A DNA stretch of 64,000 bases from Ophthalmolycus amberensis (taxonomy: Eukaryota; Chordata; Actinopteri; Perciformes; Zoarcidae), in contig JAFEUB010001215.1 in NCBI GenBank assembly GCA_024529925.1, positions 372,001 through 436,000 on the forward strand. Reading direction: 5' to 3'. The stretch's first letter is position 1, and every line of letters begins with the position of its first letter. Position numbers and translations under genes: made by a program. Positions 49,850 to 61,800 of this stretch are shown in pieces. Under the pieces are notes generated by a model. That model ran no database searches. It worked only from the letters and a program-made list of their open reading frames with translations, and was not told where the DNA came from.

Positions 49850-51489
49850 TGCAGTGTCACTTGATCTCCTGTGTGTGGCTCTAGTCTCAGGGCTGAAGCG
49901 GTCTCTGGAGGTTTATCAGTCAATGCTCAGGTTTTAGGAATTTAACCGCACTGGAGTGAGGGGCGGGGGGTTGTAATGCTAAACTGAGGCCAGCCCTCTT
50001 TCTTTCTTCCCTCCTTTGCCCTCGTCTACCCCTTACAGAGCAAAGTACATCACCTGTCGTGACTCCATGCTTAAAATAAGGTGCACCACAGGATGACACC
50101 GGAGCAGTCTGTACAGTGTCGATGTCCGCTGCAGTGGACCACTTTCTGCTGCAGAAGCTGTATTATTTAACAACAACAAAAAATGAATCATTCATTTAAA
50201 TAATAATTCCATACATTTCCTGTCTGCAACACAGTTCATCCCAATTTCATGTGCGAGGTTAAGGTGCTCCCAGTTGAATTAGAAATCAATTAATTATAAA
50301 TTAAAGTATTTTAAGAAAGGAGCTCATGTTTGAGTCTGGCAAAAATGTATATCTGTATGCCGTACAGTATTGCTCCCTGGCTGATGGATGAAGGGAGGAG
50401 GGAAGCCATGAACGGGGGAAAAGAAACAAATCACAGAAACTAGAATACGATATCAAGTGATGATTGCAAAAAGGCTTTTGTGACCGTTGAGAAACTACAG
50501 TCTCAAGTCTGACATTCCACTCACAGGCAGAGTGAACACAACAAACAGCGGGCGATGGGGATGTGGTGGTACCAGATGACAGAGCAGACGTTATGCAATC
50601 AATTATGTACCATTACCGTTCGTGTCGTTGATGCCTCTCAGCGCCAACTCTCCCAGTCAGCACGGTGGCAGAGGTGAGCGAAGCAGCTCGGGTCAGTTCG
50701 CACCGGATTTGACTCGACTGAGTTAGAAGTGACAGCACCCCCCCCCCCCCCCACCACACACACACACACACACAATCCTCCCCTTCTTTTTTTGCAGACA
50801 GCATTTCTCTGCACATTTCCGTGTAAATCCTATGAAATTGTTGCTTCCCCCCCCCCCCCCCCCCCACACACCTAGAAAATCAGGGTACCATTGTGAAAAA
50901 CTGAGGATTGCAAAATGAAAAATCTGAAAATAAATGGACCCCACAATACCCCCCCCCCCCCTTCCCAAAACAAAACCCCCCAAAAAGATGAATTTGTTTT
51001 GCACAAAATGCACATTTGACACTGCTTATAACTGAGGGGACAAAGAAATGCAACACGAAAGAAAAGCACATTCTTTAAGGAAATCGTTACGCCAGAGCTC
51101 CACGACACGTCAACACACGTCTCCTCTAATTGAGCCTAACGAGTAACACAGGAAATGTGAAGATGAACTTACAACTTGAAACCAACCTCTCAATGGCACG
51201 GCCATAAATCACCGTGGAGCCCTCAGAATTTGACCCAGCAATCGTCCTGACACTTCAGCCAGAGACACGAGAGCTTGACTTCTTGCTCGTCTTAAATCTT
51301 GACCGATACGTCCGTAACATTGTACAGTTTGATTTGTTTTCACGATGTGTTGTCCTGTCCTCTCTCCGTTTCTTTTCCAAGACTAAAATAAGAATACATA
51401 TGACATTCGACAATATGTTCAGAAAGAAGAAAAACAACAACATACTGATCATAAACCATAAATTAACACAAAGAAAAAAAACATCACAA
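49850..51489. other. SLC6A13-like upstream / KDM5A downstream intergenic region
   Basis: No coding exon was recognised. It holds the SLC6A13-like 5' UTR and promoter, whose start site is not determinable. Three C homopolymers lie at 50738-50752, 50847-50865 and 50949-50961, with a short CA array at 50753-50774. Confidence 0.5.
50738..50961. repeat. Cluster of three long C homopolymers with a CA array
   Basis: C15, C19 and C13 lie within 225 bases (G-runs on the - strand, the sense strand of both flanking genes), about 0.9-1.1 kb upstream of the SLC6A13-like start codon. Confidence 0.9.
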
Positions 51490-51514
51490 TCATCAATCAT
51501 TTGACTAGGAATAG

Positions 51515-51520
51515 TTTATT
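51515..51520 (-). terminator. Candidate polyadenylation signal AATAAA of KDM5A
   Basis: AATAAA on the - strand lies about 680 bases past the KDM5A stop codon. The region between (51521-52199) has no exon and is taken as the 3' UTR. Confidence 0.5.
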
Positions 51521-52199
51521 AAAGGTGAGAAAACAAAACAAAAAAAGCCACAATCCATTTGCTTAATTGCTTAAAAGTATGTACATTATAAATAATTCCA
51601 CTACATTACAACCATTTGTGTTTTTCCTAGTCTGGAGTCCTACATATTGAGATGTTACTGACTGAAGGGCCACACAGAGGGGGGAGCGGTTCAGGACGTC
51701 CAGTAAAACACGACCGGGGACACATTTTGTTTATTTGCCCGTTTGCACTGAATACAACAGCTGGAGTAAGTGGGTGTTTGACTGGAATTAAGTGCACCAA
51801 TGGCGCGTTATTGTTCAGGGGAAGACCAGGAAGTAGCTGGTGGACGCTTCTAGACTTCAAACTGTCGTGGGAGGACTAAGTCTTGCGTGTGTGCTAACAA
51901 CCTTTTCAACAGATCTCGGTGCTTGGAGAGAGAGAACATTTGCTGAAGCCACACGGTGACTGCAGGACTCTCCTCTTTGAGTTCCAGATGCAAGTTCTCT
52001 TCTTTCTTGTGCTCTATAATCAAGGTGGTCGCAGAAACACCTCGGTTTTGTCCCTCCTCCTTTCAGATTCATTCACAAAGGGCAATTGTTTTACGGGTTG
52101 AGAGGCTGAAACACTAGCACTAGGTCTTGTGTTATGCTCATTGTGTGAGGTACAGTTTTGAAACTCAGTCCGAGGCTGTTTTTGTTTTTTTTGTAAGTG
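51521..52199 (-). other. kdm5a: KDM5A 3' UTR
   Basis: Non-coding sequence between the KDM5A stop codon (52200-52202) and the AATAAA at 51515-51520. Short open frames here have no recognisable similarity. Confidence 0.5.
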
Positions 52200-54758
52200 C
52201 TAACTGCCCTGCTGAGTCTCTTGCTGCTGATGTGAGGCTGCTGGGTTTAGATGAGAGGCGGCGGCGACGTGAGACCACGTCGCCACGACGGACGGCGACG
52301 GCAGACTCTGCACGCTGCACATGGACGTGGACAGCACCACGACGCTCTCCTCCTCCTCCTCTTCCTCCTCCTCCTCCGCCACCTCCTCCACGGTCATCCC
52401 TCCGCCTCCGCCGGTGGCCTTCCCGGAGCAGTCCACGCAGATGTAGTCCTCGTTCTCGGCCATTTCGCACGACACGCCCACGCACACCTGGTGGAACCAC
52501 TCGTCGCAGCCGCCGTCGCACTGCACCCAGTCCACCTGGGGAACGCACGGGCAGACACGTGAGGGACACGTGAGGGAAACATACCAACAAAAAGAAAACA
52601 CGTGGCTGTGGTTTGTCAAGCAAAACACTAAATTCGGGAATAACAGCCTACTGTAATGTTTAACAGCATGTGTTAAAGATACAAGTCAGTCAGTGTTTGT
52701 ATTTGATCTAATGTACTGAAAAACAGAGCTGAAACATAACTGGCAAAACACCGATGATCTGTAAATGGTCTTGTGTTTTACACACCACTAAGGCCCGTCA
52801 GCCAATTTAAAAACATTGGGCCTCTTGTGCACAATCCACATATATATATATTATATATATATATATACATACATATATAATCCTTTTTCATCTCCTCCTC
52901 TGACTGGTATCGATTTAATAAAGCCACTACTAAATAAGTGGACCTCATTTAAATACTAAGAGTCACATACTTTTTGATTGCGAGATGGAAACGGATGAGG
53001 AAATACTCAATCTCCATCTCGACACACAAACGTTAATCATCCCACCTTCGGATGTAGTCGACCTAGTTAAGAGCGGCGCCATCCTAATTTCATCTCCCAA
53101 ACTCCACCCACTGAGCTGCGAGCCCGCCGGTTCCTCGGCTCCTGATTGGCTGCCCTGTCGGACACACCGGGGTTGGCGACTGGCCACTGGTTAACCCGGC
53201 GGACAGTCTCAGTCGGTCGAGGCCGCCTCCGAAAAGAGGACCACATCCGTGTGTCCTGTTAATACGTTATGTGTAACTCTTTTAAGGTGTTCCAGTGCTG
53301 TTATCAGCTGTTGATATTCAATAAAGTTCCATGATGCTCATTTTTGGGAAGCGTTTGTTATTAACTCAGCAAACAAACAGACTTCTGACGGGTCGGCAAC
53401 TTCCTGCGGTGAAAGTGTCGAACCAGAATTTACCGCCACGTTACTGCAGAGGGTCAAGAATGACGAGGCGAACATCATGGTCCTCCAACAGCGTTGCAGA
53501 GTTGGAGGCGAGCTACATGTTAACACGGCTTCAAGTCCTAATTTCATTCAGTCAGTCAGTCAGTCTGCTTTTGACGGGAGAAGTTTGTACGAAATCTGAA
53601 GAAATTCTGTCAAGCCGGTTCTGAGACGTCGCGTTGACGAGAATGGGACAGACTGAGGGACAACCCGAAAACGTAACACTGCGGAGGCATAAAAAAATAA
53701 GATATTCACAGCTTTTAATCACAGCAGAAGGGAGTACCAAAAAATATTGGACCTGTGAAAATAGAGCAAACTTGTGAAGAAAAAAACTAACTACAAAATA
53801 GGACGTTTGGAGACATCACCGTGCGCTTTGGAAAACTGTGATCGGCATTTCTCCTTTCTGACCTTTTTAAAAGAAGATAATTGGGAGGATTCCACAACCA
53901 TTGATAGAATACTTAGTTACAGCAGTTCTGGACTCAACAGGACCTCGCCGAGTAGACTATTTTACATTGCGACAGTTATCACCCAGATTTAGTCCGTATT
54001 AGTAAATACATAGATTTCGATGAATATTCAAAAAAATAATTTGAAACACAGAGAACTTTGAGTTTTAAAACGGCGCGCAGTCACATGGTGCCCTTTGACC
54101 TCTGTTAATTGCTAAACTGTAGCTATCGCTCATCTACGATTGTGCCTCTTTCACTGCAACGTGTTGTCAACACAATCTCAAGTACTGACACTCAGACTTA
54201 TATTTGTGGGGAAGAAGACATTTCTATGTCAAATCCCCAACGTTTTAGTCGGAGTATTTTCCAAAAGCAGTGAAAAACGCTCACCTTGTCTTTGCAGGGT
54301 CGCTGGCAGTTCTTTGCTGCGCACACGGCGTTCTCGTCGTTGGAGTCCTCGGCCCCGGACCAGTCATACTTGGAGGGAATGTCGAGAATCTTCTTCTCCT
54401 TCCTCTTCTCCACCCCTTCCCTGACGGACTCTGCCTTGGCCGCAGCCTTCTCCTTTCTCTTCCTCTCCTTCTCCTCCTTGACTAACCGTTTGGCCAGCTG
54501 CTTCATCTCCCGGTTCTTGTCGAGGTTGAGCTTCAGTTTCTTCTTCTTGGGTTTGCCCCCGAGGCCCAGTTCCAGACCGACCCTTTTCAGCTCTTTGGAC
54601 TTGGCTGGTCTTATCTCGCCCGTCGCTGAAACTCCACCGGCGGCGGCGGCAGCCATCAGCATGTGGTGGTGCTCGGCTCTTTCCAGCTTCCGTTTCCTCT
54701 TCTTCTCCGAATCTTTAAGCTTGAGCTTCAGAGGCTTCTCCATCAGAGAGTCGTCAGG
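52200..54758 (-). other. kdm5a: KDM5A last two exons: Lys-rich region, PHD3 and divergent tail
   Basis: Exon 54758-54285 ends in CAAKNCQRPCKDK. Exon 52535-52200 continues VDWVQCDGGCDEWFHQVCVG through DYICVDC, completing the H3K4me3-binding PHD3 finger. After it come five Gly and a run of ten Glu, then a Ser/His/Gln-rich end (about 70 residues after the finger). The human tail is shorter and unrelated in composition. Confidence 0.9.
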
Positions 54759-55771
54759 CTGCAGGAAAGGAAGGAAAGACGAAATGAGATAGCCATTTCT
54801 AATTCTGTACTTTTTTAGACCTAAATCGACCTGCATCCAATCTCAAAACTCCTCATCACAACCAACCAGAGCGATTGATCCAAACCCAAACCCGATGTTT
54901 AGTCGCTACGCAGCATTCGCCGTGGGGCCCAGGTGTGCCACCAGGTTGCATACAGTAATGGATGACCTCCCTACCTCCATGACTTGCAGGAACCTCTCCT
55001 CAGAGGGGGGATGCGTGGCCTGCAGGATCCTCCAGATGTGCTGGGTCTCATCCAGGGACACCTCCAGCAGATCTCCCAGCATCATCAGCTCCTCCAGCTG
55101 GGCCTTAGCCTGCGGGGACAGCTCCAGCACCGGCGGCTCCAGGCTGCGAGGTACCAGAGGGGTCTTCCTGGGCTGCTTTCTGGGCATGCCCATGTCTGAA
55201 ATGTAAAATATTGTGAGTGTGACATGATGAAGGCCGGCATTTGCTCCTAAATCAGAGACACAAACAAAACTGGAATCTCTCAGAAGGAGAGTAATTAGAT
55301 GTGTATTACAAAAGCTGAATTGTTTGTGCAAGAACAGGGGATCATGGGGAGACAGACTTAAAGCAACACAGGTGATCCTAGTCAGTGGCCTCACTTTGCA
55401 CACAGGACTTGGAGGCTGAGGAGTAGGCGTGTTCGGCGCAGAAGGAAGGCGTGACGACCGGCCACATGTGACTGACCACCTCCTCGGACTTAACAGGAAT
55501 CTCCTCGTCGCAGAACAGGTAGGGCTTCACCTCGCCTGGGTCCTGCAACAAAACAGACAGCAACAGTCTAAAAGAAATCCTGCTCGCTTACAGGCGGCTT
55601 GGACAACATCACTTGCCTCACATACCTTCATGTCGTAACCGTAAGTCTCCCGTATGTCCTCGTCCGAGTCGGTCTCCTCGTCGTCGTAGTCCACGGACTG
55701 GCGGGGTGATGCGGCTCTGCTGAAACCTGACTGCTGGAAGGTCTGGATGTGGCCCTGAGGAAGAACAGAAA

Positions 55772-55818
<47 letters not shown>

Positions 55819-58800
55819 TCAATGTCTCTTCTGTTTTGTTTTATTTGATGAGGTACTTTGCCACAAATGTGGACCACCTGTCGTCTGTAACTCCCTGCAT
55901 TTATTCACATTTGAGAGCTGGTCTTGTGGTCTACTTCATGTTTACACATTAGTGCCCTCTTCTGGTGCATTCTAGTTTTACATACAAAGCCCCAGTGGAA
56001 ACCACAAGAATTACAGTCCACACTTCAAAACAGCATTCCTAGAGTCTCACTGATGCGCTGGTTTAGAACAGAAATGAGAACAATGTCAAAGCATTTAAGA
56101 TGGAAAAGAAAGTACCTGCAAGTCCGGGTTGGCGGCAGCCTTCTGCAGCTCTGCATTGATGATCTTCTCAGTTTTCTCCCTCGCCGCCTGCTCCACCATG
56201 CGCTGACTCAGCACAGACAGCTTTGCCAGGGCCGAGGACAGCTCCTCCGTGGCCAGAGATTGACGCGCTCGGTCCTGGTGGGACAGTAAGACCGGTGTGA
56301 GGATGGCCATTTAGTATCAAAAGTAAACCCCGGAAATTCAGTGATCGACACAGAGCAGTACTAATCAGTAATTCCATACCTGCCAGCTCATTGCCCTCTC
56401 TGTCAAACACTGCAGGGCTTCTCCTTCCGGAAGCCGCAACGGCAGTTTCTGCAGTGAAACCAGCAGCGACAGGATGGTCTCTAACCTCGGCCTCCGAGAC
56501 CGCTGACACAGCGGACACAGGAATTTGGAGTCTTTGCTATTGCTCTGCCAACCCACGCCCGCCTTCTTCTGGGTTCCCGTCTTAGGCAGGGGCACGCACG
56601 CTCCGTGGAACCAGTCCTTGCAAAGCTCGCACTGCAACATGAAGCCGCTCGCCGTCTTTCGACACAGGCAGAACTTGACCTCCTCGATGCGGTCGGCCAT
56701 GGCCATCTTGGCCAAATTGGAAGCGCGGAGAGAGTGGATGGCCTCCACTTCTTTCTGCTCTTTGCCCTTGAAGGCTGCCACGACGGTGGAAGGTGCCCGC
56801 ACCTCTTCGAGGCTCTCGTCCAGGTCGCTCAGGGCGTCGGGGTCAAAGCCTCCCCTCTCCTTCTCCATGAGCTCCTTGACGCGTTTCCTCTTGCTCTTGC
56901 TGTTGCCGTAGACGCCGATGTCCACGCGAGGGCTGAGGACCTAAAAGACGAGGCGCACAGGACAGCAACAAAAATATGAATACGTTTTTATTCCGCCCAC
57001 AGTAGATAAGGCACACTTGTTTCCCCCTGGTGGCCCACCTGGAGCAGTGTGTACGTGGAGTTCTTCTTGAGGAAGGTGCGACCGGTCCTCTCCCTCCAGG
57101 CTCGTGCTGCGGCCACCTGAGACTCCACCTGGACCAGCGGATCCAGCCGGACGGGGATGGAGCGACCCCTGGCCAGCAGGCTCTCCAGCTGCTCCAGGTA
57201 AGCGTAGCTGCTGCCACTCTGTGTGAGGTGGAAACATGGCAGGAGAGAGGTTAGAGACATTTCAGCTGACGCCCGTATTCAGAGCAGCGAGACACAGGTT
57301 GAGTCTCAATCAAAGATCCTAAAAAAGGGACACACGGCTTTAGATATGGATTAGAAAGGCTCCTAAATGACGTAGCGTACACATAGACGGTACCTGAATG
57401 GCTTCCACCTTAGATGTCCACTCCTTGGCCTTCAGCAGGGCTTCTCTGAGGGCCAAGATATTGGGCAGGTATGCTGGAATGTTCCTAGCTTCCAGCACAA
57501 TGCTCTCCAAAGTCACCATGCTGTGTCGAGGCCTGGGGTTATCGGAGGACAGATCAGTTAGGCAAGTGCAAACACCGTGTCCGTGTGCATTTGCATGTGT
57601 GAAACCTTACCTGGCCTGCAGGCAGGCGCGGGCCTTGTCCTCCCATCTCTCGGAGACAGTGAGGATCTCCTGCAGCTCGGCCATGGCCTTCTCCACGGCG
57701 TGGTGGGGAGCCAGGCCCACCCCAGAGTCTATCAACCTCTTCATCAGCTCCAGGGTGACGCGGTGAGGCTCGGCCAGGGTGACGCGGACCTATGAAGTGA
57801 AGAGGACAGCGCCGTGTTTACACGAGGCCACAGATTACAACAACTAGGTCAAACCGCACAAGATCCGAAGGGGGTCGCGATAGCCCACCTCGTCAAGCCA
57901 GCGGGCCTGCTGGAGCTCCTGTTTCAGTCGGGGCAGCTCTGGCAGCTCTACATCCAGGCCACTGCCCAGGTCCAACAGCGCCTGCAGCTTGGAGGAATCG
58001 GGCATCTCGTCTGACAGTGCCACCTGGGCTCGCTCGTGGAAGTCCTCCACATTCTCCAGTAACTCCTGGAGACACGAGAGGTGACAGACACATTGTGACT
58101 AAAGGAAAAGAAGGTCGTTTTAGCAGTTAATCAATAGTATTGATGGTGAAATAAGGGCATTCATAGGAGTTAGGAGGGAAAAGAGGGAATAAGGAAACGA
58201 ATCACGGCCTGAGCCGGCACATAGGTATTGAGGGGACTCGCCTTGACTTGTCTGGCCTGGCTGATGATGCAGGGCAGCCTGTAGAGCTGATCCACAAAGG
58301 CCTTGAGCTCATCCACTGTCAGTTTGGTACGGTTACGACTGCTCTCGGACCGTAGACGGGTGCTGCAGACGTACATGGAAAAACATTGACGGTTTAGTTC
58401 ACCTTTGAACCCGAGCAGATACGGTATTGATTTGCAAATGGGTAAAAAAAACAAAAATGTCCGTTCATGCTGGGTTATCAGTAAATTGCCTTTCTGTTGG
58501 ATGACATTAAGGCCCCTGTGTATCCATGTCCACTGACCTGTGCCGTTGTTTGCGGCTGAGCAGCAGCTGAGCTACAGAGGAGCATGTCTCCGCCTCTTTG
58601 ACCATCTCCCTCAGGCGTCGGAACAAAGCTTTCTCAGGATACTTCCTGTCCTCCGCGTCCTCCAGCAAAACCTTGAGCTCAATAAGATCTATGAGACACA
58701 CGGGAAGACGAAAAATAAATCACACAGTGGCACAAAGAGATGTGCAACATGTGCATATCGTGTGGCGGTATTTAAGTTTGAAACCTTTCTTGTTTTTCTG

Positions 58801-61800
58801 GTCGGCAGCCAAGGCCTCCGTGACCCTCTTTGCCCAGGTGTCATAAGACTGAGCCCGTGTCTTGACCCCGTACAGCATGGACGGAAACTCCTCCAGATCG
58901 TAGCGATACCTGAAATATATCATGCAGACATGTACTTGGGAATGTGGTGTATGTGGGTCAAGTGAATGTTCGAGGCCAAAACAAATTGGATTCCTCGACA
59001 GTGTGCTGCTCGTGTACATGTTGTTGGACATCGTTTGTACTGTACCAAAACCCAAAAGATCTCTTACCGAAGACACTTGTTGCCGAGGGGGCAGTCACAG
59101 AGATCTGCTGCATGGTTGAGGCAGACCAGTCGGTCGGGGCTGCAGGAGCAGGTCAGTGCAGACAGGAAACAGGTCGTCTTGCACTTGTGACACTGGCGCT
59201 CATCGTCGGGTAAAAGCTCAAAGACCTCCTGCTCCGACGACAGTACCCCCTGTAGATGAGGAGAGCACGGCTGAAGCCATGTCTAAACATACTGTGACGA
59301 TACAAAACTTGCCGTTTGAAGGGGACGTAGAAAAGGCGCTAGTCCAGGCTATTAACAGCTATATTACAGGTGAGGCACAGGTTCAAAGCCAGATAACTGC
59401 CAATCACCCAGAACGTCTACAGGCTTAAATTGAGCAACAACAACAAAAAAGACGAAGACATTTACCTTTTCTTGGACAGCCTGTCTGAGTTTTGTCTCCT
59501 CTTCCATCATTTCTCCCATTTCCTTGAAGACGGCCGCAGCCAGCTCCACGTCAAGACTCTCTGGATCAGCGGCCATCTTGCACAGCAGCTCCTCGTGGGA
59601 GAAGACGCAGTAGCGGCGGAGGCGGCGGTAATGGGCCACACTCTGACGACCCATCGGTAACTAAGGAAGGGAATGAAAGATGAATATGCACATTCAACAT
59701 AAAAATCGCTTCAATGCATCTATTTTGTTTTTAATAAAATGGAAGAAGTATTTGCTGTTCCCTCACCCAGTCAGCGGTGCAGAAGTTCACGGCCTCTGCG
59801 AAGTTGTAGCCCTGGTTGAAGCCGCTGTGATAGGCCCTGGGGAAGGTCACCACAAACTCCCCCGCGCACTGATTGGTCCTGTACACCTGAGGGAGGACAG
59901 ATGCACATATGTGTCACTAACAACCAACATGAACCCCAACGACCAATATCTAAACCAGATCCAACCCCACAAAACATCACGGCTCAGACTACATACTGGG
60001 ACACCGTGCTCCATGAGGACATTGGGATTCATGATGGTGACCAGCTGATGGAGGAGGTCAGGCTGGGAGTCAAACAGCTCTGGAGCCAACTTCTTCATCA
60101 CGGCCTCCAGCTTCTCTGCTGCCGAGGCCGGCACTCCGTACCACGTCTTCGGCTCACCCCTGGAGAACAGAGGAAATGCATTAACATTAAAGATATTTCT
60201 CTAATGCTCTTTTCCAAAGAGACACACAAGTGGAACAGAATAAGGTTAGCTGTCAGAATTGTCTCACCAGTGCAGGAAGTTGATGGAGTAACTCCAGTGG
60301 TCCTCGATGTGCCAGCAGAATGAGGAGAAACACATGCCCACATAGAGCCAGGGCACCTTCATACCCGAGATGTCCACATTGATGTGGGTGAGCACCGACT
60401 GCTCCAGCACTGGCATGTTATTCAGGTTCCAGCCTGAGTTGGCATACTCCTAACAGGAGAAGAAACAAAGTGCTTTCTTTCACTTCAGGGCAGATGTCAT
60501 GGTTTCACTTAATGTGACATTAAGTTTAAAAAAAAGAAAAAAGCTTTAAGGGGATCTGTGAGATGGAAGTCTGATGAATAAATGACCCAGGCAATGCCTT
60601 TAGGACCCAGGGGAATCCCCATCAAAAAAGTACTTTGCTGGTTATTAACCTCTGATAGAAAGTTTAAGAACACTTGGAAGAGTTTATGGAAATATAAAGT
60701 AACGATCTTCTCACCTCCTCATCTCCCAGCAGCCTTTTTTTACCGTCCCTGACAGGAAAGCCGCTGCCCACTTCCTTGGAGCTGATGTCAGCGCCGTACT
60801 CCACGATGACATCCTCCTCGATGCTGCTGACCAGGCGCCAGAACTCCTTCTCCACCAACTCCGTGGGGACCATCTGGAGGAACAAGGGCGGAAATAATGA
60901 AAACCCCTGCTGTGAGCAATAACATTAAACCTCTAATTATTAACGCAGAACGTGTGACAGCCAGACGACGGAAGGACAGCGACGTAACGGCACACATACT
61001 CTGAGCTCGCCGAGTGGATTTTACATACGTGAACGGGCATGTTGAAGTAGTCAGACTTGAAGTGGTCGGCCATTTCTCCGAAGCTCTGCAGACTGTACTC
61101 CCTCACTGCCTGCTCGAAGCCAAATGCCTCTCTGGGTTTACTGCACTCCTGTGAGGGAAGATTCATTATAATATAAATTAACATCGTGTGCGTTATGCAT
61201 ATACGAGGGTTGAATGTGTAATTCATTTTTGATTGGCCAGACAGCGCTCACGCCTCACCTCAGCAACACACTTAGGGCAGCGCCAGTCCCCCTTGGGAAC
61301 GTCCTGTAGCGGCGGGATGAGGCAGAAGGTGTGGTAGCTGTCGTCACAGCCATCGCACAGCAGGAGCCGGTCCTCCTCATCGCCCCGGCCGCACACCAGG
61401 CAAAGGTAGAGGTCGATCTGGGGGGGGGGGATTCGCCACAGAACGTACAGGGGTGGTCACGCCCAGAAGTTCCTCACAGATATAATGAACATCAACCACC
61501 AGGAAATGAACTGCCACTCACAAAGTTGACCTCCAGGGTCTCCTTGCGTGGTCTCATTTTAATGGCGAAGGCCTGGGCTTTGAGGTGACGCTGCTTCTTG
61601 TTGAATCCGTCATCTAAAAAGGGGGAAAGCAGCGGCGTGACGATAGAAACACTCGGTGTCAGCCGTGTGTAAAAACACAAGTCAACCAAAAATGATACTT
61701 ACCAGCTGATACAATCTCCAAGCCAACCATCTTGGGATTTGTACCGAAGATCTTTAGGCCTTTTGGCTCCTTGTTTTCCCTCTGGAGAAACACAACAACA

